NCBI GenBank assembly: GCA_023392075.1
Contig: JAEVZU010000061.1
Location: 1-31,270 of the forward strand
Direction: 5' to 3'
DNA length: 31,270 nucleotides
From: Bacillota bacterium
Lineage (GTDB): Bacteria; Bacillota; Clostridia; Acetivibrionales; DSM-1351
In this document: positions 7,418-14,501 of the stretch, one piece after another
How the letters are laid out: every line of letters begins with the position of its first letter
Position numbering within the stretch: the first letter of the stretch is position 1
Notes under the pieces: generated by a model
Database searches by the model: none
What the model was told of the DNA's origin: nothing
The model's input: only the letters and a program-made list of their open reading frames with translations
Made by a program: the position numbers and the translations under genes

Positions 7418-8389
7418 ATGAATATCTTGAAATTAAAGAAAAAAGCAACTTTTTCTTTAATTACATTAATGATGTGCAGTACACTGCTTTACTCTGCGAA
7501 TAATACTTTTAATATAACCGGATACATAAACACTCAAGTTGAAATTTTTAAAGAAAAAGAAATGAAATATGTATACAGCCAGTACAACCAGTCTGGTGAC
7601 AAATATTGGGAAAATTATGATGAACCTGCCGGCGATAATATTCAAGGCAGCTATAGCGGCGCACTTGGGCAGAAAATTGCCAGTGCACGTAATTATCAGA
7701 ATTATATGCTGCTGGAACAAACTAAGAATACCGGCTCAAAAAAGTCCATATCTGAACTGTTGCAGAATCTATCTAAAATCAATTCGATATATGAGGATCT
7801 GGAAAGCAGGATAGATAAGGATTCATACAGGGATAAAAAATTTGGGGTCTATTATGTTTTCAGTTTTGATTATACAATGAATGCACTGAAGGAGCTGGAT
7901 AATTCCATTGATAGGATATCAGCTGCTCAAAAGGTACCAAAAGCTTTGTTGACAGCAGTTTTATTCAGAGAAATGATGTTTTTGGGCCAGGAGGATTTAC
8001 TTGACGGACTGCCTGTTATTGGAGGGAAGTCCATGGGTATATGCCAGATAGGTATTGAAAATGTAAGACATAATGAACAAATTGTTCATGGCGAAAAATC
8101 ACTGATAACAAGTGAATCCGATGAACAGATAAAGACAATGCTGCAGAATCCGAAGCATGCGGTTTATTTTTGCGCCGTACAGTTGAAAGCCAGAGCTATT
8201 AAATTGACAGGAGATCCTGAAATAGATCTTACTAAACTGAACGAGGAACAACTGAAAACGGTACTTGAAAATTATAATCTTTCCAAGATATCCGTTGACA
8301 TCGGTCCAATAAAAACAAAGGAAACATATGCAGTTGAGACATACAGATACTATGAGCTTTTTAAGCAATATTACCAGCTGCAGCAGTAA
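7418..8389 (+). CDS. Secreted protein with a lysozyme-like domain, function unknown
   Basis: This 323-residue protein begins with a signal peptide (KLKKK followed by a hydrophobic stretch ending near LLYSA, residues 5-26). No good lipobox is present, so it is probably released or wall-associated. Residues about 165-300 look like a lysozyme/lytic-transglycosylase fold: KVPKALLTAVLFREMMFLG with a candidate catalytic Glu at 185, then GKSMGICQIGIENVR (204-217), the equivalent of the G-x-x-Q-I motif in SLT-type enzymes. The region 36-160 is polar and has no recognised domain. GGGGG seven bases before the ATG fixes the start; a longer frame upstream would bury the signal peptide. It stands alone between a promoter and a terminator. 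Peptidoglycan cleavage is inferred from the motif only, and the family name is unknown to me. Confidence 0.7.
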   Translation: MNILKLKKKATFSLITLMMCSTLLYSANNTFNITGYINTQVEIFKEKEMKYVYSQYNQSGDKYWENYDEPAGDNIQGSYSGALGQKIASARNYQNYMLLEQTKNTGSKKSISELLQNLSKINSIYEDLESRIDKDSYRDKKFGVYYVFSFDYTMNALKELDNSIDRISAAQKVPKALLTAVLFREMMFLGQEDLLDGLPVIGGKSMGICQIGIENVRHNEQIVHGEKSLITSESDEQIKTMLQNPKHAVYFCAVQLKARAIKLTGDPEIDLTKLNEEQLKTVLENYNLSKISVDIGPIKTKETYAVETYRYYELFKQYYQLQQ

Positions 8390-8477
8390 GAGGCCGGAAT
8401 TTAAAACAAGCAGAGTAATGACTTATATGTAAAAAAAGTTAATTGCAATTTTTTATCAAAAAAATTAAATTTTTAAG

Positions 8478-8515
8478 AGAAAGTGTAATGCATATGAAAT
8501 TACACTTTCTTTTTA
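8478..8515 (+). terminator. Rho-independent terminator
   Basis: AGAAAGTGTAAT and ATTACACTTTCT form a perfect 12-bp stem around a nine-base loop, followed by TTTT. It closes the lysozyme-like gene, 88 nt after its stop. Confidence 0.85.
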
Positions 8516-8630
8516 TGTAAATATGTAATAAAATATTTTCTGTAGATTGCTTGTAAATCAATCTTTATGGATAGTATTGGTTTACAGTAGGATGGGTTTT
8601 ATATAATTTAATTTGTGGAGGACGGATAGA

Positions 8631-10226
8631 ATGGTAGGGTCATTTTTATTAACACTATTGCCGATTTTGGTAATAGTCTGTATGCTTGTCATTTTTAAAA
8701 AGTCGGCTGATATAAGCGGTATTGTTGGTTGGCTGTGTGTTTCGGCGGTTGCATTTCTATTTTTCAATACCTCTTTGGAAGTAATATTAAGATCGACGGT
8801 ATCCGGTATTATCAGATCGTTTCCTGTTTCTCTGATCGTATTGACATCACTCTTTATGATGGCTTATATGGAGAAGACGGGTGCTCTTAAAAGAATAATT
8901 ATTTTTATTAAAACAATTTCAAGCCATAACAAAGCAGTCCAGATAATGATGATAAATATTGGTTTCGGAACGCTGATGGTTGCGGTTGGTGCCACTCCTG
9001 TTTCACTTTTGCCGCCCATACTTATAGCGATGGGATACTCGACATATGTGGCAATTGCACTTCCTTCAATCGGTTATGACGCTCTCTGTACATATGCTCT
9101 GCTGGGGGCACCGGTAGTGGCCTTTGTGGATTTTGCCAACAGATTTTTAGGTCCCGGCAATGAGATAACACCTTCTCAGGCCGGCAGTATTTTCTACATG
9201 TTCCTGCCCCTCGTTTCAACACTGATCGGTTTTTGCATGCTTTACATAGTTGACAAATGGAACGGAATCAAGAAAGGGTTTTTACCCTGTATAGTCACAG
9301 GCGGTGTAATTGCAGTTGTAGCTTATTTTACAAACAAAGTTGACAATCTTGTTACCCTGACAGGTGTTCTTTGCGGACTGGCAGTAATTGTTGTTATGGC
9401 GCTCTATTTGAAAATTACGGGTAAAAATATTATTGACAGAAGCAATCTTACCGAAGAAGAGAAGGCTTATGAAAAGCAGTATTCGCTATGGAAAGCGCTG
9501 AGCCCTTGGATTATATTGATAGGCCTTATTCTTGTGCTGAATCTTCCAAAGCCGGCATATGACTTTTTGTATAACCTTAAGCTGCCCATAAACGGCATTG
9601 CTGTCGACGGCAAGGGAATTGCCACAAGGGCCGTATGGAATGCATATACCTGGATTGCGGTGGCAGTGGTTATATCAATGCTCTTTATAAAACCAAAGGC
9701 CTCACAGGTTAAAGAGACTTTTAAAGTATGGTGGAAAAGAGCTCCCAGACCGGTTTTCTCTGCGGCTATATTCTTTGCTATCGGAGAAATAATGAACTAT
9801 TCAAATTGGAGCATGGAAACAATGAAATACCAGTCGGCCAGTATGATAAAAGTGCTTGCTGATGTTTCGGCCGATGCCTTCAGCGGTGCCTACGGATTCA
9901 TAACAGGGTTTATCGGATTGTTCGGAGGCTTTATTACAGGCAGCGAAGCTTCAACAATTGCAATGTTTGCAAACTACACTATGGAAACTGCAAAAAATCT
10001 GAATCTGGGTTTAAACGGACTTATTATTGCTACTGCAGCTCTTGCTTTCGGAGGAGGCCTGGCAAGTGTCATATCACCTGCCAAACTACAGAATGCAGCA
10101 GCTTCCATTGACAAGCTTGGAGAGGAGAACAAGGTAATAAGAATTGCATTTGTTTTTGCATTGATTTTAACCTTTGTTACCTCGGTATATGCGCTGATGC
10201 TGTTGAAAATAGGAGTTAATATCTAA
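8631..10226 (+). CDS. LctP-type (L-lactate permease family) transporter, divergent
   Basis: This 531-residue polytopic membrane protein has about a dozen hydrophobic helices. The region GFGTLMVAVGATPVSLLPPILIAMGYS followed by helices containing ALPSIGYDALCTYALLGAPVVAF corresponds to the signature region of the LctP lactate/glycolate permease family, and GGFITGSEASTIAMFANYTMETA matches its C-terminal conserved block. LctP proteins carry lactate or related hydroxy-acids with protons. The glycine/alanine-rich signature is altered here, so the substrate may differ. No lactate dehydrogenase, racemase or LldR-type regulator is nearby. The start is the ATG nine bases after GGAGG; a TTG six codons earlier would lie over the ribosome site. 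A TATAAT at 8602-8607 is a possible -10 box, with no convincing -35 at proper distance. Confidence 0.78.
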   Translation: MVGSFLLTLLPILVIVCMLVIFKKSADISGIVGWLCVSAVAFLFFNTSLEVILRSTVSGIIRSFPVSLIVLTSLFMMAYMEKTGALKRIIIFIKTISSHNKAVQIMMINIGFGTLMVAVGATPVSLLPPILIAMGYSTYVAIALPSIGYDALCTYALLGAPVVAFVDFANRFLGPGNEITPSQAGSIFYMFLPLVSTLIGFCMLYIVDKWNGIKKGFLPCIVTGGVIAVVAYFTNKVDNLVTLTGVLCGLAVIVVMALYLKITGKNIIDRSNLTEEEKAYEKQYSLWKALSPWIILIGLILVLNLPKPAYDFLYNLKLPINGIAVDGKGIATRAVWNAYTWIAVAVVISMLFIKPKASQVKETFKVWWKRAPRPVFSAAIFFAIGEIMNYSNWSMETMKYQSASMIKVLADVSADAFSGAYGFITGFIGLFGGFITGSEASTIAMFANYTMETAKNLNLGLNGLIIATAALAFGGGLASVISPAKLQNAAASIDKLGEENKVIRIAFVFALILTFVTSVYALMLLKIGVNI

Positions 10227-10260
10227 TATAACAAGTTAAATTAATTCAGGACAATACACG

Positions 10261-10289
10261 GGGCACAGGTTTCAATACTTGTGTCCTTT
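10261..10289 (+). terminator. Possible weak terminator after the permease
   Basis: GGGCACAGG can pair with CTTGTGTCC (10278-10286) around an eight-base loop, but only three T residues follow. It lies 35 nt after the permease stop and before the rnhA promoter. Confidence 0.45.
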
Positions 10290-10339
10290 CGTTGCGGAAA
10301 AGGATGTATTATTTATTAATCAAATAATAAAATATCTGT

Positions 10340-10367
10340 TTGGTTATTGCCAATAATACGTTATAAT
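10340..10367 (+). promoter_or_regulatory. Promoter for rnhA
   Basis: TTGGTT (10340-10345), 16-nt spacer, TATAAT (10362-10367). Transcription should start near 10374, giving a leader of about 108 nt that contains the structured element at 10402-10467. Confidence 0.6.
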
Positions 10368-10401
10368 AGAATTGTTTTGTAAAAGGTAAATTTATGCATA
10401 C

Positions 10402-10467
10402 GCCTTATCAGGCTCACGGTAAGTGCGTTGCTGACAGGTTTTACCCAGAATAGTGAGCCTGAAAGGC
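10402..10467 (+). promoter_or_regulatory. Structured leader upstream of rnhA
   Basis: TCAGGCTCAC (10408-10417) is the exact complement of GTGAGCCTGA (10453-10462). The stem continues outward with GCCT (10402-10405) against AGGC (10464-10467) after a small bulge. Inside, GGTAA (10418-10422) can pair with TTACC (10441-10445). The result is a long hairpin ending 14 nt before the rnhA start codon. It is not followed by a T tract, so it is not an intrinsic terminator. It matches no riboswitch class that I can name. Confidence 0.5.
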
Positions 10468-10481
10468 TGATGGTACTTAAT

Positions 10482-10934
10482 ATGAAGCAGGTCGAAATAT
10501 ACACAGATGGAGCATGTTCAGGCAATCCGGGTGCCGGAGGCTGGGGTGCGGTGCTGATATATGGAGAACACAAAATAGAGATGTCAGGTTATGAAGAATC
10601 GACAACAAATAACAAGATGGAGCTGACAGCCGCCCTTGAGGCGCTGAAAAAATTAAAGGAGCCTTGCAGTGTTAATTTATACAGTGACAGCGCTTATCTG
10701 ATAAATGCCTTTACACAGGGCTGGATTGACAAATGGATAAAAACAGGCTGGAAGCGGAATAAAAATGAAGAAGTAAAAAATATTGAGCTGTGGAAAGAAC
10801 TTGTACGTTTATCGGATTATCACAAAATAAAATGGATAAAGGTAAAAGGGCATGCAGATAATGAAATGAACAACCGGTGTGATAAACTTGCCACCGATGA
10901 AATCAAGAAAGCAGCAGGCCGGCAGAAAATATAA
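10482..10934 (+). CDS. rnhA: Ribonuclease HI
   Basis: This 150-residue enzyme hydrolyses the RNA strand of RNA-DNA hybrids (R-loops, Okazaki primers) with magnesium. The full catalytic set is present at almost the same positions as in E. coli: D9 (YTDGACSGNPG), E47 (NKMELTAA), D69 (YSDSAYL), H124 (VKGHADN) and D134 (NRCDKLA). The basic protrusion (KWIKTGWKRNKNEEVKN) is also present, as in the bacterial type I enzyme. The start is uncertain: MKQVEIYTDG at 10482 fits the family, but no good ribosome site sits before it, and an in-frame ATG at 10470 is possible. The gene has its own promoter and a structured leader, and is followed by an ADP-ribose pyrophosphatase gene 59 nt downstream. Confidence 0.95.
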   Translation: MKQVEIYTDGACSGNPGAGGWGAVLIYGEHKIEMSGYEESTTNNKMELTAALEALKKLKEPCSVNLYSDSAYLINAFTQGWIDKWIKTGWKRNKNEEVKNIELWKELVRLSDYHKIKWIKVKGHADNEMNNRCDKLATDEIKKAAGRQKI

Positions 10935-10993
10935 GCTGATAGAAAATAATATCAATTTTATGACTAATAGATTTAAAAATGGAGGTTTTAAAC

Positions 10994-11545
10994 ATGGAAT
11001 ACTTTGAAAAGACACTTAAGACAGAGGATGTTTATAAAGGGAATATTATCAAGGTTCAAAATGTGACAGTCAGCTTGTCAAACGGAAAGGAAGCCACCAG
11101 AGATATAGTTTTGCATCCGGGTGCTTCAGTTGTGATACCAATTAATGAAAAGGGAGAACTCTACATGGTAAAACAGTTCAGAAAGCCGCTTGATCTGACA
11201 ACTCTTGAGCTTCCTGCCGGTAAGCTGGATTCGGTAGGAGAAGATCCAAAGGTATGTGCCGAAAGGGAATTGATGGAGGAAACAGGTTTAAGAGCTGAGA
11301 ATCTGGAACATGTAATCAGCATCCACACCACACCCGGTTTTTGTAATGAGGTGATTCATATGTATACTGCTACCGGATTAACGCAAGGTGAAGCCTGTAC
11401 AGATGAGGATGAGTTTTTGGATGTAGAGAAAATTCATGTTTCCGAACTGGTTGACATGATACTAGAACACAAAATAACCGATGCTAAAACTATCATTGGT
11501 GTATTGCTGGCCGAAAGAAAATTAAGAGAAGAAAATCAATTATAG
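10994..11545 (+). CDS. ADP-ribose pyrophosphatase (NUDIX hydrolase)
   Basis: This 183-residue NUDIX enzyme is of the NudF/YqkG type, which splits ADP-ribose into AMP and ribose 5-phosphate and so clears a reactive sugar nucleotide. The NUDIX box is visible from LPAGKLDS to RELMEETGL (about residues 73-97), with one residue more than usual between the first Gly and first Glu of the motif. MVKQFRKPLDLTTLELPAG before it is the usual substrate-side stretch of this subfamily. GGAGG eight bases upstream selects the ATG at 10994 over an ATG 15 nt earlier that lies beside the ribosome site. In clostridia this gene is commonly followed by spoIIM and xerD, as here. Confidence 0.9.
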   Translation: MEYFEKTLKTEDVYKGNIIKVQNVTVSLSNGKEATRDIVLHPGASVVIPINEKGELYMVKQFRKPLDLTTLELPAGKLDSVGEDPKVCAERELMEETGLRAENLEHVISIHTTPGFCNEVIHMYTATGLTQGEACTDEDEFLDVEKIHVSELVDMILEHKITDAKTIIGVLLAERKLREENQL

Positions 11546-11630
11546 TAATATCTTATGTTTATCCGGCATATATTTTAATGTCAATATACCTTTTACATAA
11601 AAAAAGATAAAAATGCCGGAGGAACACACG

Positions 11631-12263
11631 ATGTTAAAGAAGACTGGTAATGTTATAAAGGACCATATCAAGAACAATAAAATAATGTACTTAAGCTTGT
11701 TCCTGTTTTATATCATAGGTATTATCCTGGGAGCAGCCTCGGTAAACGACCTGGATTTTCAGCAAAAGGATGAAATGGTCACATTTTTTAACGGATTTTT
11801 AAAGCTTTTGGACAATGACAATTTCAGTCAGTTAAATCTATTTAAGACATCACTGCTGGATAATTTAAAACTGGTTGCTTTATTTTGGCTGCTTGGGCTG
11901 ACGGTCATTGGTGTTCCGATGTATTATATCGCTATCGGCATGAGAGGGTTCAGTACCGGTTTCAGCTCGGGTATTATAATGGGGGTTTTGGGGACAAAAG
12001 GTGTTTTGATATCCTCTATTTGTTTTGTTCCCAAAGAAATAATACTGGTACCATGCCTGATTGCACTTGGTGTTAATGGTATAAAGCTGTCAGGGAATTT
12101 TTTCAAGAACTGGCTCAAGAAAAATGGATTACAGGATACCGGAGTTAAGCAAAAGATAATACCATATAGTTTTGTAGCAGCATTTTTTTCATTTTTTATT
12201 TTGCTCGCTACACTTGTTGAGGCATTTTTATCTTCGGGAGCATTAAAATTGATTAAAATTTAA
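11631..12263 (+). CDS. spoIIM: Stage II sporulation protein M
   Basis: This 210-residue membrane protein has about five hydrophobic segments and the conserved SpoIIM features NLKLVALFWLLGLTVIGVPMYY, IAIGMRGFSTGFS and SSICFVPKEIILVPCLIALG. SpoIIM works with SpoIID and SpoIIP in the DMP complex that remodels septal peptidoglycan during engulfment of the forespore, and its presence indicates a spore former. GGAGG eight bases before the ATG at 11631 fixes the start. The bases CCGGCAT at 11563 are the exact complement of ATGCCGG at 11613-11619, which runs into the ribosome site. In Bacillus the gene is driven by sigma-E; I cannot identify a convincing sigma-E promoter in the 85-nt gap. Confidence 0.93.
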   Translation: MLKKTGNVIKDHIKNNKIMYLSLFLFYIIGIILGAASVNDLDFQQKDEMVTFFNGFLKLLDNDNFSQLNLFKTSLLDNLKLVALFWLLGLTVIGVPMYYIAIGMRGFSTGFSSGIIMGVLGTKGVLISSICFVPKEIILVPCLIALGVNGIKLSGNFFKNWLKKNGLQDTGVKQKIIPYSFVAAFFSFFILLATLVEAFLSSGALKLIKI

Positions 12264-12434
12264 TCCTAGAATTGGAAATTTCAACAATTATATGGAATAA
12301 TTATGTTAAATATAGATAAAAATACAAAATGTTCTTTAAATATAGAAATATTTGTTATAGAATATAGGTTAAGGATTAAGTCGATTTAAAAATGGTAAAC
12401 ACGTGCTTAACTAAAAATAAAGGAGTCGTTTTTA

Positions 12435-13319
12435 ATGGAAGTTCAGGTTGAAAATTTTATCAATTTTCTTGAAAGAGATAAGAGATTGTCTCTAAACACC
12501 CTTCAGTCATACAGGAGGGATATTGAGCAGTACACTACATATCTGAGGGAGATAAATGCTACAAATATTTCTGCGACAAATAAAACAACAGTGATAGCAT
12601 ATCTTCTGCATCTTCAAAAGAAAGGCAGGGCAACCTCAACCATTTCAAGAAATCTGGCTTCAATACGGTCTTTTTATCAATTTTTGCATAAGAACAAAAT
12701 AATAGATCTTGATCCAACTTCAGAGCTTGAATCTCCTAAGGTCGAAAAGAAGCTGCCCCAGATACTGTCTACCCAGGAAGTTGAATTATTGCTTGATCAG
12801 CCGAAATGTCTTGATTTAAAGGGAATCAGAGATAAGGCCATGCTGGAATTGCTTTATGCAACGGGTATAAGAGTTTCCGAACTTATTTCGCTTAACCTGA
12901 CAGATATAAATCTGGAGCTTGGGTTTATAAAATGCAATAAAGGAACCAGGGAAAGAAGTATACCCATAGGCTCGATTTCGATAGCAGCAGTTAATGAGTA
13001 CCTGTTGAAATCCAGAAATTTTCTCATTCAGGATGCAAATGAAGAAGCGCTGTTTGTAAATGTAAATGGAAAAAGATTGACAAGACAGGGGTTCTGGAAA
13101 ATAATCAAACATTACAAAAATCAGGCAAACATAAATAAAGATATTACTCCTCATACTTTGAGACACTCGTTTGCCGCACACCTGCTGGAGAATGGAGCTG
13201 ATCTCAGGTCCATACAGGAAATGCTGGGTCACTCGGATATTTCCTCAACCCAGATTTATGCTCAGATTGCAAAAAACAAAATCAAAGAGATTTATAAAAA
13301 AACTCATCCGAGAGCTTGA
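12435..13319 (+). CDS. xerD: Tyrosine recombinase XerD/RipX type
   Basis: This 294-residue site-specific recombinase has the SAM-like N-terminal core-binding domain (residues 1-85) and a catalytic domain with R146 (ATGIRVSEL), K169, H240 and R243 (TPHTLRHSF), H266 (LGHSD) and the nucleophile Y275 (STQIYAQI). XerD acts with XerC at dif to resolve chromosome dimers. The length, lack of extra domains and the neighbours spoIIM and pdp support the housekeeping XerD rather than a mobile-element integrase; in Bacillus xerD (ripX) also lies near sporulation and nucleoside-salvage genes. AAAGGAG is 9 bases from the ATG. The 171-nt gap upstream is very AT-rich, with three AATATAG copies at about 12308, 12339 and 12363, meaning unknown. 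Confidence 0.93.
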   Translation: MEVQVENFINFLERDKRLSLNTLQSYRRDIEQYTTYLREINATNISATNKTTVIAYLLHLQKKGRATSTISRNLASIRSFYQFLHKNKIIDLDPTSELESPKVEKKLPQILSTQEVELLLDQPKCLDLKGIRDKAMLELLYATGIRVSELISLNLTDINLELGFIKCNKGTRERSIPIGSISIAAVNEYLLKSRNFLIQDANEEALFVNVNGKRLTRQGFWKIIKHYKNQANINKDITPHTLRHSFAAHLLENGADLRSIQEMLGHSDISSTQIYAQIAKNKIKEIYKKTHPRA

Positions 13320-13337
13320 TTTTAAAACTTAACCGGG

Positions 13338-13381
13338 GGCCGCCGCAAAGTTATTGAAAAATGACGTGCGCGGCTTCTTTT
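13338..13381 (+). terminator. Terminator-like hairpin after xerD
   Basis: GCCG and CGCA pair with TGCG and CGGC across a bulged base, with an inner GTTATT/AATGAC stem capped by GAAA. CTTCTTTT follows. It lies 19 nt after the xerD stop. Confidence 0.65.
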
Positions 13382-13396
13382 AGTGTGAAGGAAAAG

Positions 13397-13444
13397 ACAG
13401 AGCAATCCGGCCACATAAGACCGCGGCTGAACTGCTCTGTTTTT
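13397..13444 (+). terminator. Second terminator-like hairpin
   Basis: ACAGAGCA (13397-13404) and TGCTCTGT (13433-13440) form a perfect outer stem, followed by TTTT. It sits just after the previous hairpin, so xerD is insulated from the sdpR-like gene by two terminators in tandem. Confidence 0.65.
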
Positions 13445-13514
13445 ACGTCGGTGGATTCTACCACATATTACAGTGATATTCCATCGGCTTTTTTGACAAC
13501 TGGGAGTACCAATA

Positions 13515-13543
13515 TTGACAGAGGTATAAAATGGAAGTATTAT
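13515..13543 (+). promoter_or_regulatory. Sigma-A promoter for the sdpR-sdpI-pdp unit
   Basis: TTGACA (13515-13520), 17-nt spacer, TATTAT (13538-13543). Transcription should start near 13550, 43 nt before the TTG start of the regulator gene. By analogy with other SdpR/SdpI loci the regulator may act here, but no obvious operator palindrome is seen. Confidence 0.75.
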
Positions 13544-13592
13544 ATATTTAGATAATTATTTAAATATTTAATAGTGCTGGAGGTGAATAATC

Positions 13593-13871
13593 TTGAACGA
13601 TGTTTTTTATGCTCTGTCAGATCCCACAAGACGGCAGATTTTAAAGCTGTTAAAAGATGCAGATTTAAATGCGGGTGAAATTGCCGACAATTTCAATATG
13701 AGCAAGCCCTCAATAAGTCATCATCTTAATGCATTGAAACATGCTAATCTTGTTATGGCTGAAAAGCGGGGGCAGAACATTGTTTACTCATTAAACACCA
13801 CTGTGTTCCAGGAAATTATTGAGTGGTTTTTTGATTTTAGGGATAGGAGTGATATAGGTGAAGATAAATAA
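13593..13871 (+). CDS. ArsR-family winged-helix regulator, SdpR-like
   Basis: This 92-residue protein is a compact winged helix-turn-helix: FYALSDPTRRQILKLLKDADLNAGEIADNF, then the recognition helix region SKPSISHHLNALKHANLV, then a wing with EKRGQNIVYSLN. It lacks the cysteine metal site of ArsR/SmtB sensors and matches the SdpR type, in which the repressor is controlled by being bound to the membrane protein SdpI rather than by metal. Translation starts at a TTG eight bases after GGAGGTGA. Its end overlaps the sdpI-like gene by 14 nt, which agrees with a functional pair. Assignment as SdpR rests on the partner gene. Confidence 0.82.
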   Translation: MNDVFYALSDPTRRQILKLLKDADLNAGEIADNFNMSKPSISHHLNALKHANLVMAEKRGQNIVYSLNTTVFQEIIEWFFDFRDRSDIGEDK

Positions 13872-14499
13872 GAAACTTGTCTTTTTAATAATTGTTTCAA
13901 TTATTGGAAATATTATAATTTATCCATTTATACCTGATAAAATACCTCATAGAAATCTTCAGATGGCTGTAGACGGCTACAGCGGTAAATGGACGTTATT
14001 TCTGATGCCGCTTACAACGGCAGGAATGTACTTTTTACTGTTTTTCCTGGGGAAATTGGACAAAAGGAATGAACTGAATATAAAAACATACGACTTATTA
14101 TTGACTCTGTGTGTGTTATTCTTTATTTTACTCAACATATGGATTGTATTTTACAGCCTGGGGTATGGTTTAAATATTATAAGGCTGTTAAACCTGGCAA
14201 TGGGGGTTTTCTTTATAATTTTGGGAAACTATCTCCCAAGGATAAGAACAAACTCCTTGTTTGGAATAAGGACACCATGGACCTTACAAAATGAGCAGGT
14301 ATGGAAAAATACTCATAGATTGGGCGGCTATGTATTAATAGCAGCAGGGCTGATATCGTTCATAATTTCTTTTTTCAGCAGTCTTATCGGGATAATCGGA
14401 TTTATTGCAGTAACAGCAATGATTATATTGATTACATGTATATTTTCCTACGTTAATTACACTAAATTGACAGATAAAAATAAATTCGGAGGGATTTAG
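13858..14499 (+). CDS. SdpI-family membrane protein (immunity/signalling type)
   Basis: This 213-residue membrane protein has an N-terminal DUF1648-like part (FIPDKIPHRNLQMAVDGYSGKW, first 60 residues) and the SdpI signature LFGIRTPWTLQNEQVWKNTHRLGG, with about six transmembrane segments. In Bacillus subtilis SdpI protects against the SDP cannibalism toxin and, when toxin is bound, holds SdpR at the membrane. Here neither sdpA/B nor an sdpC-like toxin gene is nearby, so protection against a foreign toxin or general envelope-stress sensing is more likely than self-immunity; that is inference. Start is a GTG nine bases after AGGAG, inside the end of the regulator gene. The stop is 2 nt before the pdp start codon. 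Confidence 0.85.
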   Translation: MKINKKLVFLIIVSIIGNIIIYPFIPDKIPHRNLQMAVDGYSGKWTLFLMPLTTAGMYFLLFFLGKLDKRNELNIKTYDLLLTLCVLFFILLNIWIVFYSLGYGLNIIRLLNLAMGVFFIILGNYLPRIRTNSLFGIRTPWTLQNEQVWKNTHRLGGYVLIAAGLISFIISFFSSLIGIIGFIAVTAMIILITCIFSYVNYTKLTDKNKFGGI

Positions 14500-14501
14500 T
14501 T

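Noticed and set aside
10460..10481. Bases GGCTGATGGTAC before rnhA resemble the 3' half of a fluoride (crcB) riboswitch.
   Set aside because: The conserved 5' part (GATGG-type first stem with its pseudoknot partner) is not found upstream, and rnhA is not a usual fluoride-controlled gene.
11546..11630. Sigma-E promoter for spoIIM.
   Set aside because: Partial matches such as GCATATATT exist, but no -35/-10 pair with proper spacing could be supported.
12435..13319. Tyrosine recombinase as integrase of a mobile element.
   Set aside because: The size, sequence and conserved housekeeping neighbours fit XerD; no attachment repeats, excisionase or cargo genes are seen.
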